64,000 nucleotides of DNA from Ochotona curzoniae. Its lineage: Eukaryota > Chordata > Mammalia > Lagomorpha > Ochotonidae. Position 1 is the stretch's first letter. Each line of letters opens with the position of its first letter. The notes beneath the pieces are model-generated. The model worked only from the letters and a program-made list of their open reading frames with translations. It was not told the DNA's origin and searched no databases. Position numbers and translations under genes: made by a program. Of the stretch, positions 12,355 to 25,375 are shown in pieces. Location: NCBI RefSeq assembly GCF_017591425.1, contig NW_024464918.1:9422001-9486000 (forward strand), read 5' to 3'.

Positions 12355-13027
12355 TTTTATACTATATCACTTAATTCATCCCATCATATATACACAGACA
12401 AGTACTGAGCAGAGCCAATCTTTATTTTTGAAAGATCAGAATTTCCATCCAGCCCCAAAAAAATCATACTTGCAACTACATAGTTCTAGCTGTGCCATGC
12501 TCTGTACATACTACACATTTCCTAGAGATTTAGTTTGTCAAAAGCAGCTGCACGTGTTGTAATCACCATCTCAAGACAGATATCCTAGTCATTTTGAATA
12601 GGAATTCTTTTTGAGAAAAGAGATGTACTTGCTTCTCTTTTGAGGTACCAAGATGAAGACGAAAACACCACACATAAAATGCAAAACAATCAATCATATT
12701 CTAGTTTGTCATTTTAGTCTAAAACCACCGGGTTGTAAGGAAATAGCTAGCTTATGTAAATAGGCTTCTATATTACAAGAAACCAAACACACATGGACAT
12801 TTTGAGATGTGAAATTTAAAAGCTGCACAAAATTTAACAGCTTTCCTTTATCTAAAAGACAATATGTTCATCTTCTCCATGGATAATGGCATGGTCTCCT
12901 AAACTACAAGATAGACTCCACCTCATGGCTTCCTATTTGTACAAAATTCCTTAAGTGATTTTACAGATTTTTTTTTTTTTGCCACAAATTCTATGATCTC
13001 TAGAAGAGCACTAAACTAATGGGTTTA
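12355..13027. other. Unique stretch
   Basis: I see no gene or repeat apart from a T run near 12968. Confidence 0.5.
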
Positions 13028-13037
13028 TTTTTTCAAT

Positions 13038-13373
13038 GTTTAATTGCTTTATTTTTTATTGGAAAGTCAGATATGGAGAGAGGAGGAGGAGAAACAGAGA
13101 GGAAAATCTTCCATCTGCTGGTTTACGCCCCCAAGCTGCCTCCATGGCTAGAGCCGAGCTGATCCAAAGCCAGGAGCCAGGAGCTTCTTTTTGGTCTCCC
13201 AAGCAGATACAGGGTCCCAAAGCTTTGGACCACCCTCAACTCCTTTCCCTGGCCACAAGCAGGGAGCTGGATAGGAAGTGGGGTTGCCAGGACATCAACC
13301 AGTGCTTTTATGGGATCCTGGGGACATGTGCAAGACGAGGACTTTAGCCACTAGGCTATCGCACCAGGTTCTG
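13038..13373 (-). mobile_element. CSINE, complete, with target-site duplication
   Basis: The inverted copy runs from 'ttattggaaagtcagatatg' through 'gatccaaagccaggagccag', 'ccacaagcagggagctggat' and 'tatgggatcctgggga' to the head 'ccactaggctatcgcaccag'. It is flanked by 'ttttttcaat' at 13028-13037 and 13374-13383, extendable to 13 bases with one mismatch. A 103-codon frame at 13036-13347 is SINE-derived. Confidence 0.92.
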
Positions 13374-13383
13374 TTTTTTCAAT

Positions 13384-15287
13384 TTTGTATGATTCCTTCG
13401 AAGACCTTGGAGAAGTGCCCACCAGCACCATGGAGATGATGAGTAAGAGATATTATCTTCTACCTTCATCTCCACCTTCTTCCCATGTTTCTCTTTATAA
13501 TTTCTATTTTAGCTAAATTCGCAGAAAAATGTGAAGAAAATCAGTCTCACATAAGCAGTACCAACACAGCGTCCCCTGGCATCAATACTCCATACCAAAG
13601 CAGTGCATTCATCAGATACCTGATGAATCTCACTGACGTGGTAATCACCCAAACTCTGTTTGCATAGGAGTTTTACAAATGTGTAATGCAAGATTCATCA
13701 TTACAGCATTTTGAGAATTGTGTAACTGTCTTGAAAATTCTGTGCTCCACCTGCTCCAGTGTCTCTCCTAGGAACACTGGAAAACACAGCATCTCCACAG
13801 TTTTGCCTAGTTCTTATTACTGTCTAGGTTTCTCTGCCCTTGATTCAATGTACCTCGTGGATTCAAAACTCCATTCAAATCTAATCTCTGTATTAAAATC
13901 TAATCTGCGTTTTTGGGTGGCTCCCATTTATGTGTCTGGTTACAAATCTAGGAGGATATGATTTTTTTTCCCCTGGCCTGTTGACAGACCATCAGATAAA
14001 TAGCTTCAGTTTCATTATCTGGACACCTAAGAATGCCAATCCAGTCATAGGCAAATTTATAAACATAATGACTGATTTCAGAGCATATGTAAGAAAACAG
14101 GACAGTGAATGTGACGGGAACCTCAAATCACAGCTAATCATCCACAGGTTTAACGAAAAAAAAAAAAACAAAGACAAACGAAAATGTAATTTTGGGGAAA
14201 CTTTCAGGCAAGCCAATGTGCTCACAATCCCCTACTATATATTATTTTTTACATATTCTCATAAATGAACTTTTCCTGGTTTGGGAATAATAAACTTTTG
14301 AAAGTTTTTCTTTCTATTTTGAATAGTTTGGAGAAAGCAACTTTCATCATTTCCTCTAGCTACAAAATTCCTCAGAATTCTAATTACATAGTGTTGACAG
14401 TCATTCTGCCCAAGTATGATTTGATGATGAATCCCTAACATCTTGACTTTCTTGTAACTGTCAAATTAAACGCTTTCATTGACCACATTTGCCCACTACT
14501 AACATCACCCCCCCTTCCTCTCTGTTGAAGTGTGTACATGCCCAGGACACACCTACCATTTTATCTCACAGTCAAAAGTGATTTGTGTGGAAAAGAACAT
14601 GTTACGCATTATGAACCAATGAGACACATGCTCCAGATGTTTGTAAAATTCTTAGGAATAAAAGAAACACGTTTATTTGCTACTGATTTCAGAGGCCTAA
14701 ATCTACAGATCACCACAGGAAGAAGAGTTTAATAAGAATCCTTTGCAAACAAGATCCAAAGTAGCAAGGTAGCAAGGAAGGCACAGCTTCAGCCAAGAGA
14801 AAAAGCCAAGATGTCCTAACCCTTCCTAGCTATGGCAAATACTTCCTTCTGAATGTTAAGCAATTACACATCGGTGTTACTTTAACGGCTAGAAGGAAAT
14901 GACCTAAGTGTGCCTTATACAGATGTTAAAATTTACTACTTACTTCCTACGAGAGAGTTTTTAACTAAAAATCAGGAATACTATGTTGAAATAATCATAC
15001 AGAGAAAAACATTTCAAGTGACTAGAATTGAATAGAAATAGAATAATCTGCAACAGTCTTTGTACTATTATCATTTAAAGAATTTAGTGATACATGAAAT
15101 TCTCAAGGTCACAGCAAACATATCATAATCACAAAAAATTCTCAATGACTCTTATGTTAATGTTATTTTAATAAGAGAACATATTCCATAGATGTTGTTG
15201 ATATAATTCTAAGAATATAATAATAAAAGAAAATGAAAAATGTTTAAACATTTTCCACAATGCTATTTTTGGCCATAATCTTCATCT
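13384..15287. other. Unique stretch
   Basis: I recognise no repeat beyond a 14-base A run near 14156. Several overlapping short frames (13485-14441) lie on both strands, which is typical of noncoding DNA. Confidence 0.5.
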
Positions 15288-15560
15288 TTATAAAATGTAT
15301 TCATCATTTCAAAGCCAAATTTACACACAGAGGGAAAGAAATAGAGACAAAGAGAGATCTTTCACCTGCTGGTTGATTCCCCAGATGGTCACAATGGCTG
15401 GAGCTGGACTAGAGCAATCAAGGAGCCAGGCGTTTCACCTGGCTCACCCATATGAACAGCAGGGACCTAAGCATACAAGACATCTGATGCTTTCCCCAGG
15501 CCATTAGCAGAGTCAGGCCAGTAACGGAGCAGCTGCTGTGGGAACTAGTGCCCAATGGAA
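15288..15560 (-). mobile_element. CSINE, partly deleted
   Basis: The inverted blocks 'agagagatctttcacctgct', 'cacaatggctggagctggac' and 'caaggagccaggcg' are clear. The part after 'ccccaggccattagcagagt' is shortened, and the end near 'gggaactagtgcccaatgg' is diverged. Confidence 0.82.
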
Positions 15561-16015
15561 TGTTAACCTTGCAAATGGCAGATGTACATGCTATGCTACA
15601 ATGGTGTTGTTGCATCATAGACCAAAGCAAATAAGGAAATTACACTGAAATTTTTGTTATCATTGACAATCAAATTTCTTAGATACCTATAAAAAAGTAA
15701 CCAAACTTGTTACAGGCCCAATTTAATTAGAAATGTAAGGATGAGTATTTGGATCTCATCTTCAAGAAGTACTAACAAGCACAATGGCATATGACATACT
15801 TTATCTATGAAAAACCCATTGGTCTGTCCACTTTAGAGGCCTATAACCAGTGTTAAATCCTGTGGCAAAAAGCACCCCCCAAAATTACACTATAAAGTGC
15901 TATTTCTGGATAAAAATAACCAGTCCTCTTCAGTGAAAACGGTTTCCATGCCCAGGGCTACAGATGCACACTCTAAGGAACTAGGAGTATGTCAGGACAC
16001 ACACACAAACACACA

Positions 16016-16055
<40 letters not shown>

Positions 16056-16174
16056 CCATATGCAAAAGTCTTTCATTTGCCAGAGTAGAGCACCAAGGAC
16101 ACAAAATTCACTGGACAAAATCACAGCAAGTATTTGTACTCAGTGCTTTTGAGCTCATATAGAAATTAAATCCC
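15561..16174. other. Unique stretch with a microsatellite
   Basis: Apart from the CA-rich tract listed separately, nothing is recognised. Confidence 0.5.
15997..16052. repeat. (CA)n microsatellite, interrupted
   Basis: This 56-base CA tract has two AA interruptions in its first half and then a pure run of about 18 units. Confidence 0.97.
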
Positions 16175-16430
16175 TTGTTTTATTTTAAATGTTATGATAC
16201 AATTCCATAGGCTCTGGGATTTCCCTAACTCTGTCCCAAAGCTCCCTCCCTCAATTGGTTTCCCCATATAATAATAGCATAGTGCTTCATAAGCAATCAT
16301 ACTTACATCATGCTATTAGTTGAGTGTCACCTGACATTGTGGACACAGACAATGGCAGGAAATCCAGCATCCTATTTTCAAGCATCCTACTGTATCATAA
16401 GCACCCTACTGTAGCATATAAATTTAAAAA
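16175..16430 (-). mobile_element. L1 3' end, antisense
   Basis: The plus strand reads 'ccataggctctgggatttcc', the reverse of the L1 3' terminus, then reverse matches to 'atgctggatttcctgccatt' and 'tgtcaggtgacac', as in the 18.9 kb L1. The A tail is only a weak 'ttttattttaaatg'. Confidence 0.78.
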
Positions 16431-16534
16431 TAAAATTTCATAGTAAAAGATGTATAAATTAAAAAATAAAAAGTAAGAAAAAATAAGAAATTTAAACCCC
16501 CAATTCATAAGTAAATCATGCTAACAAGGTAGAA

Positions 16535-16780
16535 GTGCCTCGTGGGGAATTTGATCACTTAGAGGCATGGTATCAAAAGGTGGTTCTCCAGAGAGAGCTG
16601 GTTATAAAAGTGTGTGCCAGTTCTAGCCCTTGTAACAACTGCCTGATGCTGTGTGATCTTTCCTCTGTCCACATTTCTTCAGATGCCACACAATGGGCCT
16701 TGCTGGGTCTGGACTAGAACCTTAAACACAGTAATGTAAGCAAATCTTTCCCCCACTGTCATATTAAAAAAAACTACATG
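16535..16780 (+). mobile_element. Possible MaLR-type LTR fragment
   Basis: The order 'ggaatttgatcacttagagg', 'ctggttataaaagtgtgtgc', 'gctgtgtgatc', 'cagatgccacaca' and 'taagcaaatctttcc' parallels the 3' half of MST/THE1-like MaLR LTRs. There, 'gttgtttaaaagtgtgtggc' precedes a Ctype-rich U5 and 'cagatgcc'. The match is weak and from memory. Confidence 0.42.
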
Positions 16781-17639
16781 ATAAAGTTGGAAAATGCTAA
16801 GAACAAGCCAATTATTCTCAAAATGAGCCCATACAGTGGAAGGTTGAAATAAGTATGCTGCCTTTTATATGCAAATTATAAGGATGGAAGAATTATAAGT
16901 GCAGGAAATTCTTTTATAGAAGAATCAGCTCAAATGGATTAAACATAGAATGCAACCACTTTGAAAGAATCAGACTTAGATTGTGAATGACAACAAGTAT
17001 CACAGAAGACCAAATGCTACTCTGACGGTGGAAAAAGAACACAGCATTACCTGCATAGAAACACTGTAAAAATTGACCCTGACACTGGCAAATCTTCCAG
17101 ATTGGCATTTTACAGTTATATTTTCTCTTGGGATAAAAGTAGTTTAATCCATCATAATTTAAAAGTCATACATATCTAATAGACACTCACATATATATGG
17201 TATTTTTATATTAGGGAATGTGTCTAATCAAACGAAGTATGTGACAGAAAAACAGGGTGGAGCAGCATATGAAGTTATCAGAGAAAATGAAATCAACAAC
17301 ATGAAAATCATGGCAATCTCCTCAGGTATAAAGTGAAAATCTATAATCACGGAACACAAGGAATAAATAAATGGAGCAAAATATCTGGACTGGTTTTGGA
17401 TGTCCAGGAAATAAAATAACATTTAGGGAAAATTTGGAAACTTAAACAGCAAATAAATACTAATATTTAGAATAATCTATTGAGTAAAATGAACAGTATC
17501 ATGATTATTTTAATGATTATAATTATTTTAACAATGTTAATACTTATGGGAAACATTTATTTGAACATAAAACCATGTGTTCTCTGGCATTTACATTGAC
17601 ATGAGGGGAAAAAAAGAAAAAGTAGAAATAGTTGAAAAC
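16781..17639. other. Unique stretch
   Basis: I recognise no gene or repeat. Minus frames at 16914-17108 and 17228-17422 are short and unremarkable. Confidence 0.5.
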
Positions 17640-18990
17640 CAATTGGTAGGATTTATACACGATGGCTGAAAAGAGAGGCCCTGAACTTGACCCTCCCACA
17701 GAAAAAAATCAAGCAACAGAGAAAGGACCACATTTCCAGGAGAGTGACTGAGAGAAAACTTCTGATAATGACATGACGGGAAGATAAAATATAACAGAGG
17801 CAAAAGTCACAATTTACAAAGAGCTTCAGAAACTCAATGACAGCAAACCAAACAACCCTGTGAAGAAATGGGCAAAGGAAATAAACAGACTTTTTTTTTC
17901 AAAGGAACAAATTCAAATAGCTAACAGATGCATGAAAAATGCTCAGGCTCCCTAGCTATTAGGTAAATACAAATGGAGACCACATAGGTGTTCCACCTAA
18001 CTCCAGGGAGATCAGCCTCCATACAGGATTCTACCAACACACATGCTGGCATGGAAATGGTGAGAAAGGTACCTCCCTTCACTGTTGGTAGCAGTGTAAG
18101 CTAGTACAACCACTATGGAAGTCTATAGGGAGAGTATTACAAGAACTAAAAACGGACCTGCCGCATGACCCAGCTATCCCACTTTTGGGAATATATCCAA
18201 ATGAAAAGAGATCTGCATATGATAAATAGCTCAGTAATCCCATATTTTCAGCAGCACAATCTACAATTGCAAAGACATGGAACCAACCCAAATGCCCATC
18301 AGAAGAGGAGCAGACCAACATCTAACACATGGAATACTACTCAGCCATTGAAAAGAATAAATTTCTAACATTTGTAACGAAATGGCCCCAACTGGATGGC
18401 CATATTATGGCCCCATTATGCTCAGTGAAATAATTCAATTCCAAAAGGACAGATATCATATGTTCTGCCTGATAGAAGGCAACACATGATCAATAACTCT
18501 TTAAATCCTGTTTTGCTACTTCTAAAGGCAGTTGATATTTTTGTTTTATTTCATTTCTTCAAATTTCTTCTAGTTAATTTCACCACTGACTCATAGGTCA
18601 TAGAGTAGAACCATGTGCTTTAAGATGGTTTTTGATTTTCTTATTCATTTCTACAGTGACACATGATTCACTCAGTAGCATGTTATTTAACTTCACGTTA
18701 TAAAATTTTAATTTTCCTCTCTGTTATTGATTTTGTTTGTGGCTTATCATTATGCTGATATACAATAACTTTGATAGATGATCATATCCACATGTGAAGA
18801 TGCAATGTAGTATGCATCTCTACTGCTAACTCAAAGATGGACTCCCAGTGAAACCACTGAATTTATCTTGATGAAAGGATGCTGAACTCTCTGCCGTTGT
18901 CTATACCTGCAATGTCAGGATACACTGAAATAGTAGAATGATGGATTTATGACTGTTTATGAATGACTATACTATTGTAATAATATAGGG
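17640..18990 (+). mobile_element. L1, internally deleted: possible 5' end, then ORF2 C-terminal region and 3' UTR
   Basis: 17640-17790 ('gatggctgaaaagagaggcc' to 'gagagtgactgagagaaaac') resembles the start of a mammalian L1 5' UTR. From about 17812 it continues as the ORF2 C-terminal region, with stops. Translated hallmarks are [33 protein letters not shown] and DPAIPLLGIYP-like sequence, then WNQPKCPSEE-like and the terminal SEIIQFQKDRYHMFCL-like block near 18421-18470. The 3' UTR runs to about 18990, with 'tcataggtcatagagtagaa', 'gactcccagtgaaaccactg' and 'gtcaggatacactgaaatag'. It has no clear A tail. Missing internal sequence joins the two parts at about 17800. Confidence 0.75.
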
Positions 18991-19780
18991 AAAAAACAGA
19001 GAGAGTGAGACTCTGAAAGCCACTGTAGAGGACACGAAGCTCATCAGTACTACCATCTCAGCTCCCAGCTGATGCTCTATAAGCTCCACCGTCATTTCAA
19101 ACTAGCAGTTCTTACCTCCAGAGATTATAACAGTCCCTGATTGCTGTGAATTCAATCTAGAAAGCTGAATGGGGTTTGAGTACTCTCTTGGCCCAAAAAC
19201 AAACAAACAAACAAACAAACAAAAACAAAGAACCAGCAGTGTGTCTCTGCTGCACATAGTGATATCTACCATTTTGTCCTAGGGACAGCAAGAAGCTCCA
19301 CTGCTACTGGAAGGCACCAGAGACACATTTCAACAAGCACAACGGGCTCATTTACAGTTATAAACTCTAAGACTGCTGGGCAAAGTAGAAACTGTGCTTG
19401 ATCAATGTGCCCTCTCTAGGGAGGTTTCCCTTTATCTCTTCAGGCCTGGCAATAGCCTCAGACCCAGCATACTGTTACTCTACTTATGAAGGCAGAATAA
19501 GGACCACACTATGTCCTGAATCCCTGGGACTGGGATGGTAGTCTTGGTAAGTATAAAAGATACCTTTGCTTCGCATTAAGGTCTGCAGAAGGCCTTCTCT
19601 GTGTACTTCTGTTTCAAGCCTGCACTGGCCAATGGGACCTGGAGGAGATCTGGACTGTGATTCTGAGAGTGTTATTTTACAATGTCACTCAAATTCACCA
19701 TGATGGAACTAGGTAAGGGCTTCATTGCCTCCACAGCACTAAGTATGTACCAAAATTACAAACCAAGACACCAAAAAAAA
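18991..19780. other. Unassigned block, somewhat GC-richer than its surroundings
   Basis: It follows an L1 3' end directly and has an (AAAC)n tract at 19195-19230. The texture, with 'ctctctagggaggtttccct' and 'caggcctggcaatagcctca', recalls an L1 5' UTR or LTR interior, but I cannot name it. No open frame of note is present. Confidence 0.3.
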
Positions 19781-20822
19781 TTAGCTAAGGGAAATTCCTA
19801 CAGAAAGAAGCTGTATAACATGATATAATTTACAGACTTGGAAGAAATTCTATAAATACTGGATGTTTACTGAAAAATCATTACATCAATATTTAATACT
19901 TAATATTTGCACAGCAGTGTTACATACACCAACTTTTAGAAATTCCATTTTAAATGCCTTTAAAATCTTATGATGTCATGGGTATGTGGCCTTTTTAACC
20001 CAAACAGTATCTAGTAAATCCAAGACATAGGAGTGGCAATATTTCTATCTTCTAAAAGTTAAAAATCTGGGATATATCCACCCTTATGGAAAAAGGCAAC
20101 ATTTTTTATACCATTTCTCTCATATTTCTCGTATCCTCATTTGTCAACAGGAACTATTTTTAAGGCAGCATCTAATTCCAGACTTTATTGTAACTTGAAG
20201 TTCTTCTAATAAATGATTTTTCCACTCCCTCGTTGCTTGCTAGCAATTGAAAGAGCAATTGATTCACTTTCAGAAACTTCACAATTTATAAATGGCCTAG
20301 TATCATCGTGAGTGATGTTCTTCCAGTTCTGCAGAAATTATAAATTTACTCAAAAAGAAAGTGTTGGTGTCACCACAGTCACAGCCATGCATCATCTTAC
20401 CATCACTTCCAGCTTCCGAACGCTATTTCCTGACAGCACTCCAACAGCCAAAGAGCAAGCCCACTGAAACTTATTCACAAATTGGCAAGAAAAATGATGA
20501 CAGAAGTTACGATTAATAGAGACAATCACTTCCAATATTTGTGATTTCCCTATGAAAGGATTTCCTTCTAGCTTAGGAGTGCTAGGAACTCTTCTCATTA
20601 AAAAATGTGATCTCTGTTGGGATGCATGCTTTTGATTTTGATAACCTCTAAAGAGAGAAAACTAAATCCACAGGAATAGAGTGAACCTCATGATCCTGTA
20701 ATTATTCTTCTAAAAGGCTAATGAAAGAGACTTGTAGACCGAGGGATATAGCAAGAGGAACTGGAAAATGTGGTAAGCAACTTGATGAAGGGCTATAAAG
20801 GATGATTTTAAGAAGAATATAT
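19781..20822. other. Unique stretch
   Basis: I recognise no repeat or gene. The 68-codon minus frame at 20392-20598 shows no motif. Confidence 0.5.
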
Positions 20823-21156
20823 GGGGGCCCAACACGATAGCACAGCGTTACAGTCCCTGCCTTGAATGTGCCGAAATCCTATATGGGTGTCGGTTCTAAT
20901 CCCTGAGACCCTGCTCCCCATTCAGCTCCCTGCCTGTGGCCTGCGAATGCAATCAAGGACAGTTCAGATCCTTAGGACCCTACAACTACATGGGAGACCA
21001 AGAAAAGCTCCTGGCTCCTGGTTTTGGATTGGCTCAGCTTCAGCCACTGCAGCCGCTTGGGGAGTGAACCATCGGACACAAGATCTTACTCTCTCTCCTC
21101 CTCTCTATATATCTGCCTTTCCAGTAAAAACGAATAATAATAATAATAATAACAAA
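20823..21156 (+). mobile_element. CSINE, complete, with (AAT)n tail
   Basis: The head 'ggggcccaacacgatagcac' is followed by a tRNA B-box-like 'cggttctaatccctg', then 'cagctccctgcctgtggcct', 'agctcctggctcctggtttt' and 'catcggacacaagatctta'. The tail has become an AAT microsatellite (21131-21150). The frames of 125 (plus) and 63 (minus) codons here are SINE shadows. Confidence 0.93.
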
Positions 21157-23999
21157 CTTGGAACACTGATTAGAGTTGCACCTAAAAGGATCAGAGATAT
21201 TAGGGCCAGGATGTATGATATTTCTAGCCATTCCTCCACATAAAAAGTTTGGGAAATAGAGTTAGCCAGCTTAATGAGACGCTTGTGACAAATCTGTCAT
21301 AATTGAGAAAGGAATTGTGCAGATAAAATAATGAAAGCACAAGTACTGGTAAAGAGTTTATCATAAACTGTGAGGAATTTAGAAGTGACTGAAACATAAT
21401 TTAAATGGAACTAGATACAATATGTCACATTAAGAAAAAAGCATAGTGGATTTGAAAGCAAGTCTGTTTAGCAATGGCAAAGTCACTTTGCCTACAGTGG
21501 CAAAGATATAAATACAAATGTTTTTGAGATGCAGATGTTAGTTGAAGATCAGAATGCACTGCAGGATGCAGTGAGAATTTGAGGGTATTTTGAGGGACAC
21601 TGGTGGCCTTAGCATACTCCCTGTATTAAAGTCACATTTACTGTAAAGAAAAATAAACTCCTAATCTCTCAGAAACAAGATGACCTGGCTGTGTCAGTGT
21701 CTGCTTTGTGTTTATGCCCCTGTTAGAATACCTCTGACTACCACAGTGAAAAATTTCACTTCCGTAATAAGATAATCGATTATTCCTAGGATTTTCCAGA
21801 GATATGTTTCCATGTGACTTATAAATCAGGGTAGTTGTTAGTATCACTAAGCTATACCTGCTCCTGATATCATTTATTCGTTGATAATGCTTTCCATGTC
21901 ATTCAAGGTAAGTCACGTCCAGATCATCTGCCACCACTCCTCATTGACTGTGAGCAATCGCAACCATGTCAGAACTAGTGAATCCCTGTGCTTCTACACC
22001 AGGCAGACCAGAGTGCAGGACGACTCTTCACATCTATGTTACACATTCGCATGTGGGTTATCAAAGTGATCTTTGAACCAGCTCAAAACAACTTTAAAAA
22101 CGGCTTTTTTTTTCAATATTTAGTTTATACTTTTCCCAATATAAGATGAAATTCACTTAGGTAGAGCAGGTAAGGATATAAAAATATTCCTTCCCTTTTT
22201 CCCAATCAATATCAGTCTTCCTTACATATCAGCAAATAGAAATTTGAGTTCATGTGATTGGACGGGAGCCTGAGATGCTGGTGCTAGTTTGAGAAGGAAA
22301 GCAGCAGCATCACATTCAAAATGCTAAACATAGAATATCTAGGCCACATGTTTCTCAGAATCAAAAGTATTTCTGACTTTGGAAAGAAAATAACGAATAA
22401 CTGGTGTTCAACGTAGCCTCCAACTATTCATGAAAAAAAAAAAAGTGAACTTGATCCATAACCTCCTAGTAGGTCAGTTCAATTTAGGCTTAGCACTAAA
22501 TGATTTAAGAAAGAACTCTTGATACTTAGGGTTTGGGGATTTTGAAAAGCGTATCAGAGGCAGCACCTGTGTCATTGTGTGGCAGCCTGCTAATGAACCC
22601 AGTAACTCTAGCAATCACAGCTTTTCGCTGAAAGAAATTTGTCTTTGCTAAGTGTGATAGAAAGGGAAGTTCAGTTAAACGCCCTAAGCTTTTTCTTTCA
22701 TTATAGGCTGTTTTAGAGGGCAATCATATCTCACACTTTGAGATTTTTTTTTTCTGTTTCCTAAAGTGAAAATATCAAGTTTTTGTCACAATCCTTCCTT
22801 AAGCCCTGCTTGATTGTGCATTTATGCTAAATTAATTTTGTTCTCATGTTGACAAAGTAACATCTACCTTGAAAATTTTATTTGAATCACTTCACATAAA
22901 TTTTATATTTGTGTGTAAGGGCTAAATGATATTTTCATTATATCTATGCAACACACAATAGAGTTGTAATCTATTTTAGAAGGATTATTAAAAATGGTCC
23001 AGAGCCCACTGTTTAAAAAGAATATAAACAAAAAGTGGAATGAAAGCATAAGCTCTTACAGAGAAGAATTCTACTTGCCCTAGCTGGTGCCTGACTTGCT
23101 TTGTGCTAGTTCAATCTAAACATCACATTTTTGTGAATATGCATCATATTCATTTTGGATTATTTAATTTAACTTTCTTTCCAGATGAACTAGTTTTATT
23201 AAACATTTTCCATGGATGGGCAAACAAAGTTTATGCAGGCTATAAATATCTATGATTAGTTCTGTATAGTATATTTGCAATCTAAGGTAGCAATTATGTG
23301 CAATATTTTCTCCTAAGCTTGATAAAACATTCAAGAACACAAAAGAAAAAAAAATGGAAAATATAAAATGTAATTTATTCAAGCCCCATGGGTGTATGAC
23401 ATTTGAAAACCTTATACTTTTTTGAATTTCTGGTCAACAGAACATGCACACAACGAATTGAAGACCTGAACTAAAATAATTGAATCCACACGCTGTAAAA
23501 ATGAGCACAATGCAAAATTTCCATTACCTTTAACAGCATTTTTGACTCCTGTTATTTCTAGTGTGAAACAGCACTTATACTCAAGCCATGTTCGAAAGCT
23601 AACATGTACCAATTATTCTACAATATCTAACACCATGCTCAACATTACAATGTGTCTGCATTTCTATGAGTTTACATAATTTCTAGCTTTAGTTTTCAAA
23701 TCAGTAGTAAGTAATATATTGGCCATATTAAAGTATATCCTAAATATGGTGCCTTGCCTACACATTATAAGTAAATAAATATGAAGCTTACTTCACTTTC
23801 TAAACTCTAAATTTAATACAGATGAAATAAACAAAACTTACACCAATAAAATGACACGGTATTAGCAGAAGCTATAAAGACCTATCTAAAATATCACATA
23901 GTTCCATTAATAGTGAAAAGTGTGTATCATGACTTAGAAATGGAAATTACTTTGGGAATATACAAATTATGAACAGACTCTTGAAAGAGAAAGCAGGTT
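21157..23999. other. Long unique stretch
   Basis: I recognise no repeat. A consensus donor-like 'caaggtaagt' at about 21904-21913 stands alone, with no acceptor-bounded open frame before it. Short frames (21638-21847 minus, 21881-22069 plus, 22526-22723 minus, 23164-23612 minus) have no recognisable features. Confidence 0.5.
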
Positions 24000-24335
24000 A
24001 AGCGATGAATATAACCAAAAGAAAAAAAATAGTGAAATAAGTGAAAATAAGCTTAGTGAAATAAATCAGTCGCAAAAAGATAAACATCTGTTTTTCTCTG
24101 ACATGCATAAATTAATTTAGTATATAAGTATGTACATCATGAAATAGACATTTGTGATATGATCACATTTAGCCCTTGCTTATACTCCTAAGTAACTATG
24201 GTCTTCTTATACTCCACTAGTTTAATATTATGGTTAGTGGTGAATTAAGCCTATGATTATGGAGTGGATTAAAATGATGTCTCTGTAAAAAAAAAAACAC
24301 ACAGAAAAATAAAGGCTATATAAGTAGTGAAAGCT
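24000..24335 (+). mobile_element. Old L1 fragment: ORF2 C-terminus and 3' UTR
   Basis: 'tgaaataaatcagtcgcaaa' with 'tttttctctgacatgca' matches the last ORF2 codons of an L1 (SEI-QSQKDK-like). 'ttagtggtgaattaagccta' and 'ggagtggattaaaatgatgt' then resemble old L1 3' UTR. It ends at an A run near 24286. Confidence 0.5.
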
Positions 24336-25119
24336 TGTCTTCAGACATAGAGCATTAGTAATTTCTCTGAATGTACATCTTGGATTGATAGGTATGATTT
24401 TATACATTATAATGACCAACAAAAGGTGAGGAGAATGGCAGCTAATAGGTCACTGCATTTGGCAGAAAGGAGGCCTTGAGTAACTTTAAACCAAACAATA
24501 ATAATGATAATAATAATAGTTCTCTGTAGGTCAATCAGTGCAATTACAATGGAAGCAGGAACAGTGAATATTGATTAGTTCAACCATAGATAGAAGAAAA
24601 AGTAAGCTCACTGGAGCTGAAAAAGGATATTGCTATTACCTGTGACCCACTCATTCACTAACCAGTTTATTTGTTAGATATGCCAAAGCATGCTTTTCTT
24701 TCAATTCTTAAATTTTACACATTTTGCCTTCTACCTCTGCAAATATCATATACCATCCAGTTTCACGTTTCTCTATCAAAGTCAAGTTACACTCTTTTAC
24801 CCCATACAAATTAGTTGATCTATTTTAGTCACAGTTTAGCATTTCATTTTAATTTGTGTATTATGGTACTTTTTGGTTCTGCTCCCATCACATCTATGCA
24901 TAGTTTTGTCACTGAAATCACTAATAACTTAGCATGTATATGTTTTCTTCACAGTATACTTTATTACTACATTCTTGTGACAGAATCAATAATGAATACG
25001 ACATCTATTTTTACCTTTATGTGGTTATTTTATGCTTTAACACCTGTGCAATGAAGGTGGCAGTATAACATGATATCTCCCTTGAAACATTTAAAAATGG
25101 AAATTTTGGGGAATACAAA
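24336..25119. other. Unique stretch with a short (AAT)n tract
   Basis: AAT-type repeats sit at about 24497-24520. A 79-codon plus frame at 24815-25054 is AT-driven and not convincing. Confidence 0.5.
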
Positions 25120-25375
25120 TAATTATGGTAGAATAGATAAAGCTTACCATTGGTCATGCCAGCATCATATACGGATGCTGGTTCATTTGCTGGCTGCTCC
25201 ATTTCTGATCCAGCTTTTGGTTATTGGCCTTGGAAAAGTAACACGATGGCCCCAATGACTGGGCCTCTGTACCTACATGGTGACCTGGAGCCTAGCCCAG
25301 TCCAAGCCACTAGAACTATATGAAAAATCTCTCCCACTTTCTCTGTGTAATTGATTTTAAATAAATACTTAAAAA
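25120..25375 (+). mobile_element. CSINE, old
   Basis: Blocks in order: 'ccagcatcatatacggatgc', 'ggctgctccatttctgatcc', 'ggttattggccttggaaaag' and 'tacctacatggtgacctgga', with a tail 'ttttaaataaatacttaaaa'. Confidence 0.72.

Noticed and set aside
21904..21913. A strong splice-donor consensus 'caaggtaagt'
   Set aside because: One such match is expected by chance in a window of this size, and no acceptor-bounded frame precedes it.
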